Below, piece after piece: positions 9,523-20,199 of a stretch of DNA of 64,000 nt (positions are counted from its first letter, which is position 1; each line of letters begins with the position of its first letter). Under the pieces are notes generated by a model that saw only the letters and a list, made by a program, of their open reading frames with translations, did no database searches and was not told where the DNA came from. Origin of the DNA: Cannabis sativa (taxonomy: Eukaryota > Streptophyta > Magnoliopsida > Rosales > Cannabaceae); assembly GCF_029168945.1 (NCBI RefSeq), contig NC_083604.1, forward strand, positions 71,130,211-71,194,210. Direction: 5' to 3'. Both the position numbers and the translations under genes were made by a program.

Positions 9523-10653
9523 TGTAAAGTCCTTTTTTGGCAAGTTAGGTGACAAAATAATTTTTCCTTTTTATGGTAAGATTGTTATACATTCATTTTC
9601 GAAATCTTACCTCTTTTATTCGGTTATAAGTTGCCATTTTCCTTGTTTGGAAAGTTGCACTTTCAGCTGAACTTTCCTTTGTTGAAAACTTCTCAAAAGA
9701 GAGGAAATTCTCTTTTGGAAAGTTGTCCTTTTAAGGGAAACTTTGATTATTGCCTTTTCCTTTTTAATTTCGATTGTATCTTGATACAATCAGAATGTAT
9801 AATCTGTTTTTGGCAGGAATCAAGCTTTGAAAGAAGATCGGACCCGATTTTAGTAAGTTTCCCGTTTCTGGGCAGATCTGCTTCGTCAGCAACCGAATCT
9901 GTTGTAGCAGATCGTGTTTGTTTTTGGAAAGTTTTTGTACAGCTGCTAATTCGAACTTGTGGTTGCCTCTTTGGTTTCTATGATCTATAAATAGAGCCTA
10001 GAGAGCAACCATTCGAATTACCTCTTCCATTATTCATTTTTTGCATTTATCTTTTGTGAGAAGAGAGTGTTTCTTTGTTTTGTGAGAGCCTAGTTGTTCA
10101 CCTAGGTTCTAGTTGTTCTATTTCTGTTCTTACTCTATCCTAGAGGTTGTGAAGAACTACTTGACTGAACAAGAGATTGGTCTTCGGGAGAAGACTTGAT
10201 TAAGCCTTACTTCGGGAGGAAGTAAGCACTTGGTCTTCGGGAGAAGACTTGCTAAAGCCTTACTTCGGGAGGAAGTAAGCACTCACACTTCAAAGACGAA
10301 GGGAGTTCGGGCTTGAAGGTGTTTCAAGAAGTCAGATTCATAAAGTGGATTACAAAGGATTGCGGCAATACTTTAGAGGGAGTCTAAACTTGTTTAAGTC
10401 AATTGTCTTTGTAATTTTGATACTTTATTAATTGATTTCATTCTCTGGGCGTGGCCCCGTGGACTAGGAGTGTTCGTGAGAACACTGATACCACGTATAA
10501 ATCTCTTGTGTCAAGTTATTTATTTTTCTGCAAAATATTTTATATTCCCTCGTTCGTTTGGCATGTAGCAGAATTACTTTCTGCTGCTGCAAACGCTTAC
10601 AGTTTTTATATTTTCTTATATACAACTGACATTTGCAAAAACACCGTTTTTCA
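9523..10653 (+). repeat. 3' LTR of Copia element 1
   Basis: 1131 bp, near-identical to the 5' LTR. It lacks one 14-bp block present in the 5' copy and differs in a short cluster at about 10556-10577. It is followed by the target duplication AATTT (10654-10658). Confidence 0.95.
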
Positions 10654-10764
10654 AATTTTTCAGATTCATGAAATGCATATCTCAAAAGTTGAACTGGAGC
10701 TCCCAAACAATCCAACTCAAGTATAATACAAAAAAATTACATCAATGCTATAGTAAAATATTTA

Positions 10765-11494
10765 TGTTAGAGATTTTATAACAATGGAAGAAAATCATGA
10801 CATTACAACACTATTGCAATATAATACAAGGATCAACAAAGAGATTAAATAAATGTTACAATACATAATATACAATATATAGATATTATATATATATGAA
10901 AAGTAGAAGAGAAGATAGATTACACAATATTATATAACACATACATATATATAATATGAAGAAGAAAAAGAAGATCACTCACTCACAACCTTGAGTGTAG
11001 ATTAGTGGGGATCACCATGGCTTGAACAAGGTATTACACCTTTGTCCAAAAGCTTATTTCCCCCTATCTCTAAGCACTAAGGGAACTCTCTAGGAAATAG
11101 CTTTGGGAATTATCAAGCCTTTTAGGGTTTTCTAGCAAAGTGCTTTCTTGATAGAAACTTCATCTCCAAAATGAGCACCTTAGACCTCTTTATATAGTGT
11201 TTAGGATATCATCACCATTTGAAATTCAAACTCATAACCCCATAGATGTTATGGACTCAAATGTAACTCCTACACACACCATAACTCCTATAGCATTAAG
11301 AATTTCAAATTAAGAGGTGTAACATCTTTTTACACTCTTAATGTTGGTGATAATGGTGGAGGTTACTCATAGTAACAAGTAACTCCCAAATGTTACAAAA
11401 AGATGACAACTAATATACATTGTCATATGTTACATATTATTAGTTTATTATACATATTTAATCTATATATTATATTATTATAAATAATATAACA
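10765..11494 (-). repeat. 3' LTR of the gene-less element
   Basis: 730 bp, differing from 14059-14789 by about five substitutions and two short indels, so roughly 99% identical. A minus-strand TATA box lies at about 11188-11197. Confidence 0.92.
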
Positions 11495-11604
11495 ATCCCC
11501 CACTAGATTAAATATTATCTCTTTAGTAACAAACTTGTAACTTTTGTAACATTTATTTAATCAATCAAAAATATTATATCAAAATATAACATTCCCCCAC
11601 TTTG
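11495..11604 (-). other. Duplicated polypurine tract of the gene-less element
   Basis: On the minus strand AGTGGGGGAT (11495-11504) directly precedes the LTR. A second box, CAAAGTGGGGGAAT (11591-11604), lies about 90 bp further inside. Both are followed by TGTTATAT-like sequence, so the LTR junction context is also echoed at the inner copy. Confidence 0.65.
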
Positions 11605-11789
11605 ATTGACTAAATACACACTTTTAAGAAGTCTTGCTTAGGTGCATTAGATAAAATGTCTTTCGACTTGAATTTTATTTTAGTGTAATTACCACAAAGT
11701 TTGATGAAATTTTTGTTGCCGTAGCATTGAACCATTATTCCTTTAATACAAACCGGTGATAACACACACACCCTCGCTAATGCTCACTT

Positions 11790-13308
11790 GAGACCGCATG
11801 TCTCGCTCTTGCACCGTTAATGGCCATGTGCAAAATTCCAATTCATGGACTCTCTAGAGAATAACTCCCAATTCTCATAAGAGGCGGCACCACCTCTAGT
11901 CCATATAGGTGGATTTTTAGTGTCTCACCACTGTTTAGACACTTCTTAAGCTTAAGTGAGTTTTCTTAAGCTTAAGCTCCATTAAAAAACCTTTCGGTTT
12001 TAACCCTCAATTTTCACCACATGTACTCATTCATAGATGAGACAATTAAGTACCATATTTACTCTATTGACTTGTTATTACCTATTGAACTTAAGACTAG
12101 ATGTTTACTAGTGTTAAGATAGGTTACCATCAATGAGCAAAACACTAAGGGAGTTTAGGTCTCATTCCTCAAAAATTCATGCTTTAATCTTGTACGGAGA
12201 TTAAGCAATTTGTTATAACCTCTCACTATTGATTCCATGTGAATCATGCATGCCAAAATATAGTGTTCACTTTGTGACCACTTTTCTCCTTAAGTACTTA
12301 AGCTTTGAAAATTCAATCATAAAAGATTAATTTTCACACAACTCAAATTCTCAATAATTTTGATACCAAACATATCAAAAATACACCAATTTAGACACCA
12401 AACATGTCTAAATTTTCATATTTTATTTTTAGACACCAAGTATGTCTAAACTTTCTCATATTAGAGTATACACCCCCACACTTTCACATTTCATTATCAA
12501 GACAATATCTTGATTTTAAAATATAGAAGACCACTTTGTCTCTATAATTCTTTTAATTAACTTCCTTCTTGAAATTATTTTCACTTAACTTTGACACCAA
12601 AATATGTCAAAATTTTACATATACACATAGCCAAATTTGATTTAGAATTTGAATTCAAAATCAAATAAATTAATCAATAATGTCTCAACACATTTTGATT
12701 AAATTTGTGGCTCACCCCCACATTTTTACCATAAAGTGTATATAAAATATCACTTTTGTGTATTTTCCTCTTCAAATGACTCTTTAAGGCCACTTTAAAA
12801 ATACCATTTGACATTTTTAATTTTCTCAACAAAACTAAAATATCAAACTCACATTACTACTCATAAAATAATGTGATTATTTTTACTCATAATTTTAAGG
12901 TTATCTCCTTATTGAGATTAGCCCAAAATTATACCAAAGTTAACAAAATTCTCATCAATTTTGTTCACAACTTTGATCATTTAAGATTCAAAATTGCTTC
13001 TCTAATTTTGTTATCTTTTCACTATTTTTGAATCCACATTGATTCATTTACTTTTGAGTCTAAAATTGCTCTTCCAATTTATGGCTCATTTCACAAGTTT
13101 GGATTCACTTTTAATCCATTTGTTCTTGCTTATGACAATGCAAGTCCAATAAAAGTGTAACTCTCATAGTCCACTTTTTCTTATCTCAAATATGAGATGA
13201 TTATCTCTTATAACCCAATAAAAGATGTCACTCTCAAAAGTCATCTTTTATTATCTCATAAAGTGAGATGTTCACTACCAAATTGAAAAAGAATTTAAAA
13301 TATTCTTT
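11790..13308 (-). other. Run of consecutive stem-loops in the gene-less element
   Basis: Reading along this 1.5 kb gives about 30 inverted repeats with little space between them. Perfect stems of eight or more include 12306-12336, 12358-12380, 12388-12414 (10 bp), 12428-12450, 12635-12666, 12670-12702, 12849-12876, 12942-12965 (9 bp, loop CTCATC, with an outer CAAAGTT/AACTTTG arm), 12985-13034 and 13217-13252 (11 bp). Short 5-6 bp stems are expected by chance in AT-rich DNA. The longer stems and the related hairpins with conserved loops are not easily explained that way. Likely transcribed as part of the element RNA. Confidence 0.5.
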
Positions 13309-13369
13309 ATTCACAAAATAGATGATAATAATTTCCACATCAATAGCAATAAACAATATTATATTATTA

Positions 13370-13985
13370 CTATCAACATTATTATCATACTACATAACTC
13401 ATACATTAATATAATATGTATGTTACTAATCAACATCTTATATGTAACATACACACAATGTCAATATTAAATTCACAAATAAATATGTTACATATCTCAT
13501 ATACATGTAACATATATACTTTAATATATATCATATAAACATAATATATATTAATTACACAACTATATATGTTACATACCTCACACATATATAACATATA
13601 TACACTTTAATACACATGCATGATATATATTATATACTCATAATATATATTATATATGCATGTCTCATATAAATACATAGAAATAATTATTTCTACATAT
13701 TTAATCTCACTAATATATATTATATCACATGCTCTACATATATATAATATATATTACTCATATATATACATGTTATATATTATATATCTCACATATATAC
13801 ATATAATAACATATAAAATTCAAATATCATATTATATATCACTATATATATTAATATAATATAAACACATGATCATGTATATGTCACATATATATAACTC
13901 ATATATATATCATATATATTACTATCATATAAAATAGTAAATCACATTATATACCACCATGCTCATCCATGAATAGTTTACACAC
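13370..13985. repeat. TA-rich low-complexity tract
   Basis: Long degenerate arrays of ATATAT, CATATATA and ACATATA motifs inside the gene-less element, near its 5' end on the minus strand. No coding content. Confidence 0.8.
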
Positions 13986-14058
13986 AAAATCTCTTATCCT
14001 TGTATTCTCTCAATCTTGATTTATCACCTCTTCCATTGAAAAGGAATAAGCTTTTGAT

Positions 14059-14789
14059 TGTTAGAGATTTTATAACAATGGAAGAAAATCAAGACATTAC
14101 AACACTATTGCAATATAATACAAGGATCAACAAAGAGATTAAATAAATGTTACAATACATAATATACAATATATAGATATTATATATATATATGAAAAGT
14201 AGAAGAGAAGATAGATTACACAATATTATATAACACATACATATATATAATATGAAGAAGAAAAAGAAGATCACTCACTCACAACCTTGAGTGTAGATTA
14301 GTGGGGATCACCATGGCTTGAACAAGGTATTACACCTTTGTCCAAAAGCTTATTTCCCCTATCTCTAAGCACTAAGGGAACTCTCTAGGAAATAGCTTTG
14401 GGAATTATCAAGCCTTTTAGGGTTTTCTAGCAAAGTGCTTTCTTGATAGAAACTTCATCTCCAAAATGAGCACCTTAGACCTCTTTATATAGTGTTTAGG
14501 ATATCATCACCATTTGAAATTCAAACTCATAACCCCATAGATGTTATGGACTCAAATGTAACTCCTACACACACCATAACTCCTATAGCATTAAGAATTT
14601 CAAATTAAGAGGTGTAACATCTTTTTACACTCTTAATGTTGGTGATGATGGTGGAGGTTACTCATAGTAACAAGTAACTCCCAAATGTTAAAAAAAGATG
14701 ACAACTAATATACATTGTCATATGTTACATATTATTAGTTTATTACACATATTTAATCTATATATTATATTATTATAAATAATATAACA
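14059..14789 (-). repeat. 5' LTR of the gene-less element
   Basis: 731 bp, pair of 10765-11494. The sequence just inside it on the minus strand (ATCAAAAGCTTATTCC) is not the usual initiator-Met primer site, so the priming tRNA is unknown. Confidence 0.9.
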
Positions 14790-14794
14790 ATTTA

Positions 14795-15860
14795 TCCTGG
14801 TGTATTTTTGTTGTTTTTTAAATTTTTATTGGTGAATTTGTTCATATTAAATCACGAAGAGACATGTAGATAGAATTACGTACGTAGAAACATTGTTTTG
14901 ATTTTTAATGTTTCATAAAAGTTACATAAACATTTTGCTAACAATTATTTCTCCACATATTACTATTAAGGTACAAGTAATTATCGATCAGTGACAAAAA
15001 AAATACTGACAAATAGTTTCTTACATATACACGTTCACAACACCCTTCGGTCAACCACCTTGCAATCTTCGTCTGATTAAAATTTTCGTTTGATGCAACA
15101 TTCGTCTGATTGTGTAAGTGATAGTGTAAGAGGTATTTTGGTAATTAAAAGCACATAAAAAGTATTAATATTGTCCACACCTTATAGAGGTATTTTTGTA
15201 AATAAAGTATCAATTTGTATTTTCCATGTAATAATTTTTATATTTTAATTGTGATATATAATTTAATAAGTATAAGATACACATATATACATATATTAGT
15301 AATATATATTTTTATTATTATTATCGTTAGTATATATGTTTTAGTGAATGGTATATGTATATTTTGTTATACGATATATTATTTTTTAAATAATATTTAA
15401 GTTTAATTTTCTATTGTATATATAATTTTAGTAGCATCTTATAGATTTTTATTTTTATTTATTGTTATTATATATATATATTTCTATTGTAAGGTATATA
15501 TTTTTTGTTATATGGTATATAAGTTTTATTGTATAGTATATCATTTTATTTTAGATCATGGATCTTTAGTTTTTCTTTTATTATATATAAAAGTAATATA
15601 TAATTTTGTTAATATGATGTATACAATTTTTTTTAATGATATTATATTATTTTATTTTATTTTTTTTATTGTAGGTATATATATGTTTTGTTGTATGCTA
15701 TATGATTTTTGTTGTCTATACTATACTATTTATTTAAGATGATATTTAGTTTCTATTTTATTATATATTATTTTTTTGGTATGTATACATATTTTAATAG
15801 TAATATATATAATTTTGTTAACATGATATATATTTTTTGAGTATTAATTTAGTATTGTTA
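14795..15860. other. AT-rich intergenic sequence
   Basis: Very AT-rich, with recurring degenerate phrases such as TATTGTATAGTATAT from about 15230 on. I see no gene, no element ends and no RNA gene. Confidence 0.6.
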
Positions 15861-15869
15861 TAATTTTTT

Positions 15870-16243
15870 GGGTAAATACCATTTTGGACCCTCCGTTTTA
15901 CAAAAGTTACCAATTGGACCCTGTGTTTTGTTAAATGACAAAATGGACCCTGTATTTTCTAAAATAGTACATATAGGACCCTGAATTGATTTTTTGTCAA
16001 AATAAAGTTTAATTATAATCCGATCTAAAAGTGCTATGACAAAATTGTTTACATTTTTTGTATCTGTTCGTATTAAGCATTGTCTTCAAGCTGGTTATAT
16101 TAAAAAAAAAAGTTATCAAAAATTAAGCTCAGGGTCCTATTCTTACTATTTTAGAAAATACAGGGTCCATTTTGTCATTTAATAAAACACAGGGTCCAAT
16201 CTGCAACTTTTGCAAAACACAGGGTCCAAAATGGTATTTACCC
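15870..16243. mobile_element. MULE-type MITE (GGGTAAATACC family)
   Basis: 374 bp with long terminal inverted repeats: the left end GGGTAAATACCATTTTGGAC is the complement of the right end, and the similarity extends about 100 bp inward through repeated GGACCCTG-type motifs. It is flanked by a perfect 9-bp duplication TAATTTTTT (15861-15869 and 16244-16252). A 9-bp duplication indicates Mutator-like transposition. No coding capacity. Confidence 0.88.
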
Positions 16244-16252
16244 TAATTTTTT

Positions 16253-17640
16253 TGTAGTATATAATTTTATTACTACTATATATTAATTTTCAGTGATACG
16301 ATATATCAAATACTGTTGTATATATTTAATAATCTAATATATTTATTTATTTTTATTACAATATAATGATATGATATACTAAAAAAATTATATAACTTAA
16401 TTTAATTATTATATATATATTTTTTTAAAAAATAATATGTAGTAAATATATTTTTTATAATTTTTATTAGCTAATTTATTATATTTGGCTATTTTTATTT
16501 TTTTTAAAAAAAAGACATTTATTAATTTAATTTTTAAATTTAGGATCATTTTGTATCTCAACACCTAATAAAATAGTCAACTACTCTTGAAGAGGACCTA
16601 GGTCCTCATTCAATTTTTTATTTTTGAAATTTTTAATTATATTAAGAAAATATTACCTAAATTCTTAAAAAATAATCTTTCAACTCTTCCTAAATTAAGA
16701 AAATATATTTTTCAAAATAAATAAATAGCCCCCATCCCACTAGAACCCAACTCAATCCCGGACTGAAAAGGTTATCGTTACCCACTATTTCCACCATTTC
16801 AACATATTCTAATGTAAAATATTCATTTATTAATTTTACTAATAAAACGAGTTCCCATCTAAATAGTCTCTGCATTATTTTTTTAGTTTTAAACTCTAAA
16901 ACATCATTGTTGATTAAATTTGGATTTACGTGTTTTATACTCATGAAGTTTTTAAAATATATATAACGGGTAAATTTATAGTACATTTTAAAAGAGTGTT
17001 TATGACTATTTATCTATTTTAGTAAACAAAATAATTTTTTAGTTAATTATTCATGATCGTGTTATAATTATATAGAATCACTTGATATTTTTAGAAAATT
17101 TCGAGTAATTTACAATGTTAAAAATAAAATTTATATATTTTGTTGCACGCACAACAATTTTTTCTTATACACGTAAGTAATTATTTAAATTTAAATTTTT
17201 GCACAGTAAGCTATTCAAATTTTTTTAAAAATTTATAAGTGGTCATAAATAGCTACAATAGATTAAAAAAATATGAATGTCGAAACAGTTAAGGACCACC
17301 AGAACGACCCTTTAAGAGGTCTAAGTGCACAAAATATGGGCCAAACCAATCAACCCGACCAACCCAACCCATTTTTTGTAGTAAAGATTTATGTTAAGAC
17401 TATCCATGACTCATTGAGCTGAAAAGTAATAGATCATAATTATGGATTGGGCGCATTCTAACTCAATATGACCTAACACAACCCACTTATTGAGATGTTT
17501 CAAATTTGAGATAACTTTCGTACATAAAATATATTTTACATTCATAAAATATATAAAAATGTAAAATATATAGTTTATATTTTAATAAATAAATTATATT
17601 ATTTAAATCATAGACAAATTACAAAATTATGAACTTTTTC
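16253..17640. other. AT-rich intergenic sequence with a 16-bp palindrome
   Basis: No convincing gene. A perfect palindrome GAGGACCTAGGTCCTC lies at 16592-16607. Around 17330-17480 are pyrimidine-rich phrases such as CCCGACCAACCCAACCC that look like old MITE debris but have no clear ends. Confidence 0.5.
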
Positions 17641-19045
17641 CCTATGCAACCCTCCTTTGAAATTAGCAGCGTGTGAGGCCTCTCTCTCTTTCCTCCAAGG
17701 TGAAGAAAAAAAAAGTGATTTGAAAGCTTGTGCGCTTGATTGAATCGGATCCCCCTTAGTGAGAGACGAAGAAATAGCTGAGGTGATTGCGAGTGTTGAA
17801 GAGCTTCTGATCTAAAAAACTTTTGAAGATGACAACCTTTGTGAAGAATTTTTAGACTCGCATGAAGAGTTGCTGACAGAGGTTATGGTGTCGATTAAAA
17901 CCCTTCCTCCGCCTAGTTTGTGTTCATTGGCAAATAAGGCTGAGAAAGTGGACTTCTAAACTTCCTTGAAAGATGAGTGGAATAAATTTAGATCCAATCA
18001 AGTAAGAATCCCTTCCACTCATTTTGAATTTACAAAACCGATTAAGCATGGGGATAAACTTATAGCTAAGATTGATATTGAAGAGGTTAAGATTGAAACT
18101 TCTTTTTGCAAAACTATATTATTTGTGTAGTGTTGGGTGTGAATCCCCCCTTTCGTGTCTTCGAAGGTGTTGTTAAGAGGATCTGGGGGAATTTAGGGGT
18201 TGATTGCACTGTGTGAATGCACTTTGGTTTCACTTTGGTGAGCTTTCATGTTGAAACTACTCGTGATCTGATTTCGGAAACGGGAGTGGTCCATTTTGAC
18301 AAGAAGCCAGTTGTTCTTCACCCATGGACTTCTGACTTAGATTCCGTTAAAATGGTGAATTCAATCCCTATTTGGACCAGGTTGAATGGTTTGGGTATTG
18401 GGGAAGAAATTGTCACAGTGCTTTAGTGAGTAAAATCGGCAAGTCGATAATGATTGATAAAGTCACTAGAGATTGTTCCATGATCAAGTTTGCGTGTGTG
18501 CTAATTGAGGTGGAGATTGCTGATAAACCTCCTTTGTCCATATCTTTTATTAATAAGAGGAACCAACTTGTTGAGCAGTCAATAAGGTATGAGTGGTTGC
18601 CTGCCAAATGTGCAACATGTGGTCTATTGGGGCATTCTATGAGTTCTTATTCAAAGGAACATGGTATGGTCTGGGTTAAAAAGAAGAAAGTGATATCTGA
18701 AAAACCATGTTTGAATAATTTTGTGCAAGGTAATATTGCAGAAGCAGGTGTTGTTAAATCTGATAGGATTCATGTTCCTGTCTGTGATGTTGTGGAGCAA
18801 GGGTGAGTGGATAGTTCTTAAGAGAATTGACAATAAGAAGAATGTGGAGAAGTCCACAAAAGTTTCAAATAGTAATGTGTATGAGGCTTTGTAAGAACCT
18901 ACGATGGGAGACATGGTTACTAACTCAAAACACCCTAATCATGGAGAGATATAATATCCTTTGTTAGAATGTTAGGGGGATGAATAAAGATAATCAACAA
19001 AGGTCTATCCTAGATCTTTGTAGGTTGAATAATATTGGTTTAGGT
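17640..19045 (+). pseudogene. LINE ORF1 (DUF4283 plus zinc knuckle) and start of the endonuclease, decayed
   Basis: Conceptual translation across several frames and stops gives a plant LINE ORF1. A DUF4283-like part includes PVVLHPWTSDLDS and IPIWTRLNGLG (about 18310-18400), followed in another frame by RYEWLPAKCATCGLLGHS (18588-18642), the zinc-knuckle region. About 300 bp on, from about 18950, the first residues of the LINE endonuclease appear (NVRGMNKDNQQRSIL) and then stop at about 19040. The rest of ORF2 and the poly(A) end are missing. This is the reverse of the usual 5' truncation, so the 3' part was probably lost by deletion or replaced by later insertions. Confidence 0.75.
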
Positions 19046-19389
19046 TGAATAATTACCCTTCCTTAAACATGAAGTAATCAACATACATAGGGGTAAAGTA
19101 GTATTAATTCATAACCCCGAAGCAACTCGAAATTTCAAATGTCTAACTGTATCACCCTGCTATTTTAAGGTACTAAATCATATTTATGTGACTATATAGG
19201 TCCTACGTTGCATTCCACTGTTACTGTGCATAAAATATGAAAATCATAAAATTTTACATACATCATAATTAATACACCTAGAATTCAAATATATTTCTAT
19301 AATTGCATAAATAATAATCAAAAGTCTAATTCTAAAATTAAGCCCTAATTATTTTCTAATTCTTAAATTAAAGTTAAGTGGTCATTACA
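19046..19389. other. Unassigned AT-rich sequence between LINE and Copia relics
   Basis: No open frame or recognisable element ends. It separates the broken LINE from the broken Copia and may be debris of either. Confidence 0.4.
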
Positions 19390-19394
19390 ACTTT

Positions 19395-20199
19395 ACCATC
19401 TTTTGACATGGTATCAAGTCCCAAGTTCGGTTCTTCTTCAAAGAGTGCATCTCTTCCGACATATATAGCTCCATTTCATTTCTTCTGATCTTTGCTTATC
19501 ATTGCTTGTGCATAGCTAGTAGGCTCTTCCTGCACAATCTGACTAGCAATTTCAAATGTGATTGCTATTATATCAGCATGTCCATACTTGTCTAGAACCT
19601 TTTACTTCTCTCTATATCATATCTCTCACCACTGTATAACCTTTTAGATCATCGCTTCCGGAATCATCTTCTGAATCATCACTTCCATGATCTATAGGCA
19701 TTTCAGTCTCCACTCTTTCCAGAGGCTCCACCTCAAGCTTAGTTCCTGGAGCTTCAATTTTCATATGATCAGATCCAGCTTGACTTCCAGCATGTGTGTG
19801 AATGAATACCCATACCAGATTCACTAAATGTCACATCCCTACTAATTATACATTTTCTCATTCCGGGCTCCAAACACCATAGTCTATAACCTTGACTCAT
19901 TTCAGATACCATCAAGAAAATACACTTCAAGGCTCTTGCCTCAAGTTTATTTTTCTAAATGTGTGCATAACAAACACATCTGAATACCTTCAAGTGTTCA
20001 TAACATGTTGGCTTCCCTGATCAAACCTCATCCGGTGTCTTGAAATTCAGTTATGTTGAAGGATATTTGTTAATCAAATAAGCTACAGTAGACACAGCTT
20101 CCGCCCAGAACACTTTAGGCAATCCAGCACTCAATAGCATGCACATAACTCCTTCAACAATGGTTATGTTAAAAATTTCTGCAAGCCCATTGCGCTGAG
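19395..20199 (-). pseudogene. Copia integrase C-terminus and start of reverse transcriptase, decayed
   Basis: The minus-strand translation continues the integrase after the nested LTR (NGLAEIFN, then KVFWAEAVSTVAYLINK and HLKVFRCVCYAH). An acidic linker follows (DDSEDDSGSDD, about 19630-19680). Then comes the entry to reverse transcriptase (SYAQAMISKDQKKW and a degraded TWDLIPC equivalent near 19420). Stops are frequent. Confidence 0.78.

Larger units (their letters stand above)
717..10653 (+). mobile_element. Sirevirus-like Ty1/Copia LTR retrotransposon, complete
   Basis: A full element bounded by 5-bp target duplications AATTT (712-716 and 10654-10658). Both LTRs begin TGTAAAG and end TTTTTCA. 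A primer site complementary to initiator tRNA-Met follows the 5' LTR, and a purine tract precedes the 3' LTR. Gene order is gag, protease, integrase, reverse transcriptase, RNase H, which is Copia order. An extra ORF between pol and the 3' LTR, roughly 1.1-kb LTRs, a long internal region (7.66 kb) and repeated purine tracts fit the Sirevirus (SIRE/Maximus) group. The LTRs are nearly identical, so insertion is recent, yet gag-pol is interrupted by several frameshifts and stops. The lineage call is inferred from architecture, not from a tree. Confidence 0.93.
10765..14789 (-). mobile_element. Gene-less LTR retrotransposon (LARD-like), minus strand
   Basis: Complete element with target duplication ATTTA (10760-10764 and 14790-14794) and 730/731-bp LTRs with TGTTA...TAACA ends. 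Orientation is minus: the tract AGTGGGGGAT abuts the LTR at 11495-11504 when read on the minus strand, and the TATA box CTATATAAAG reads on that strand. The 2.56-kb interior holds no convincing gene. A possible vestige of a pol C-terminus lies near 11620-11740 (a short frame including KSKDILSNAPKQDFLK). No recognisable primer site follows the 5' LTR. It must have been moved by proteins from another, probably Copia, element. Confidence 0.9.

Noticed and set aside
13656..13859. Frames in TA-rich DNA rich in Ile and Tyr
   Set aside because: Low-complexity ATATA repeats give such frames on both strands by composition.
16690..16986. 98-codon minus-strand frame
   Set aside because: AT-rich composition, no motif, no splice or promoter context.
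17330..17480. Pyrimidine-rich phrases that might be inverted repeats of a MITE
   Set aside because: No matching termini or target duplication could be fixed.
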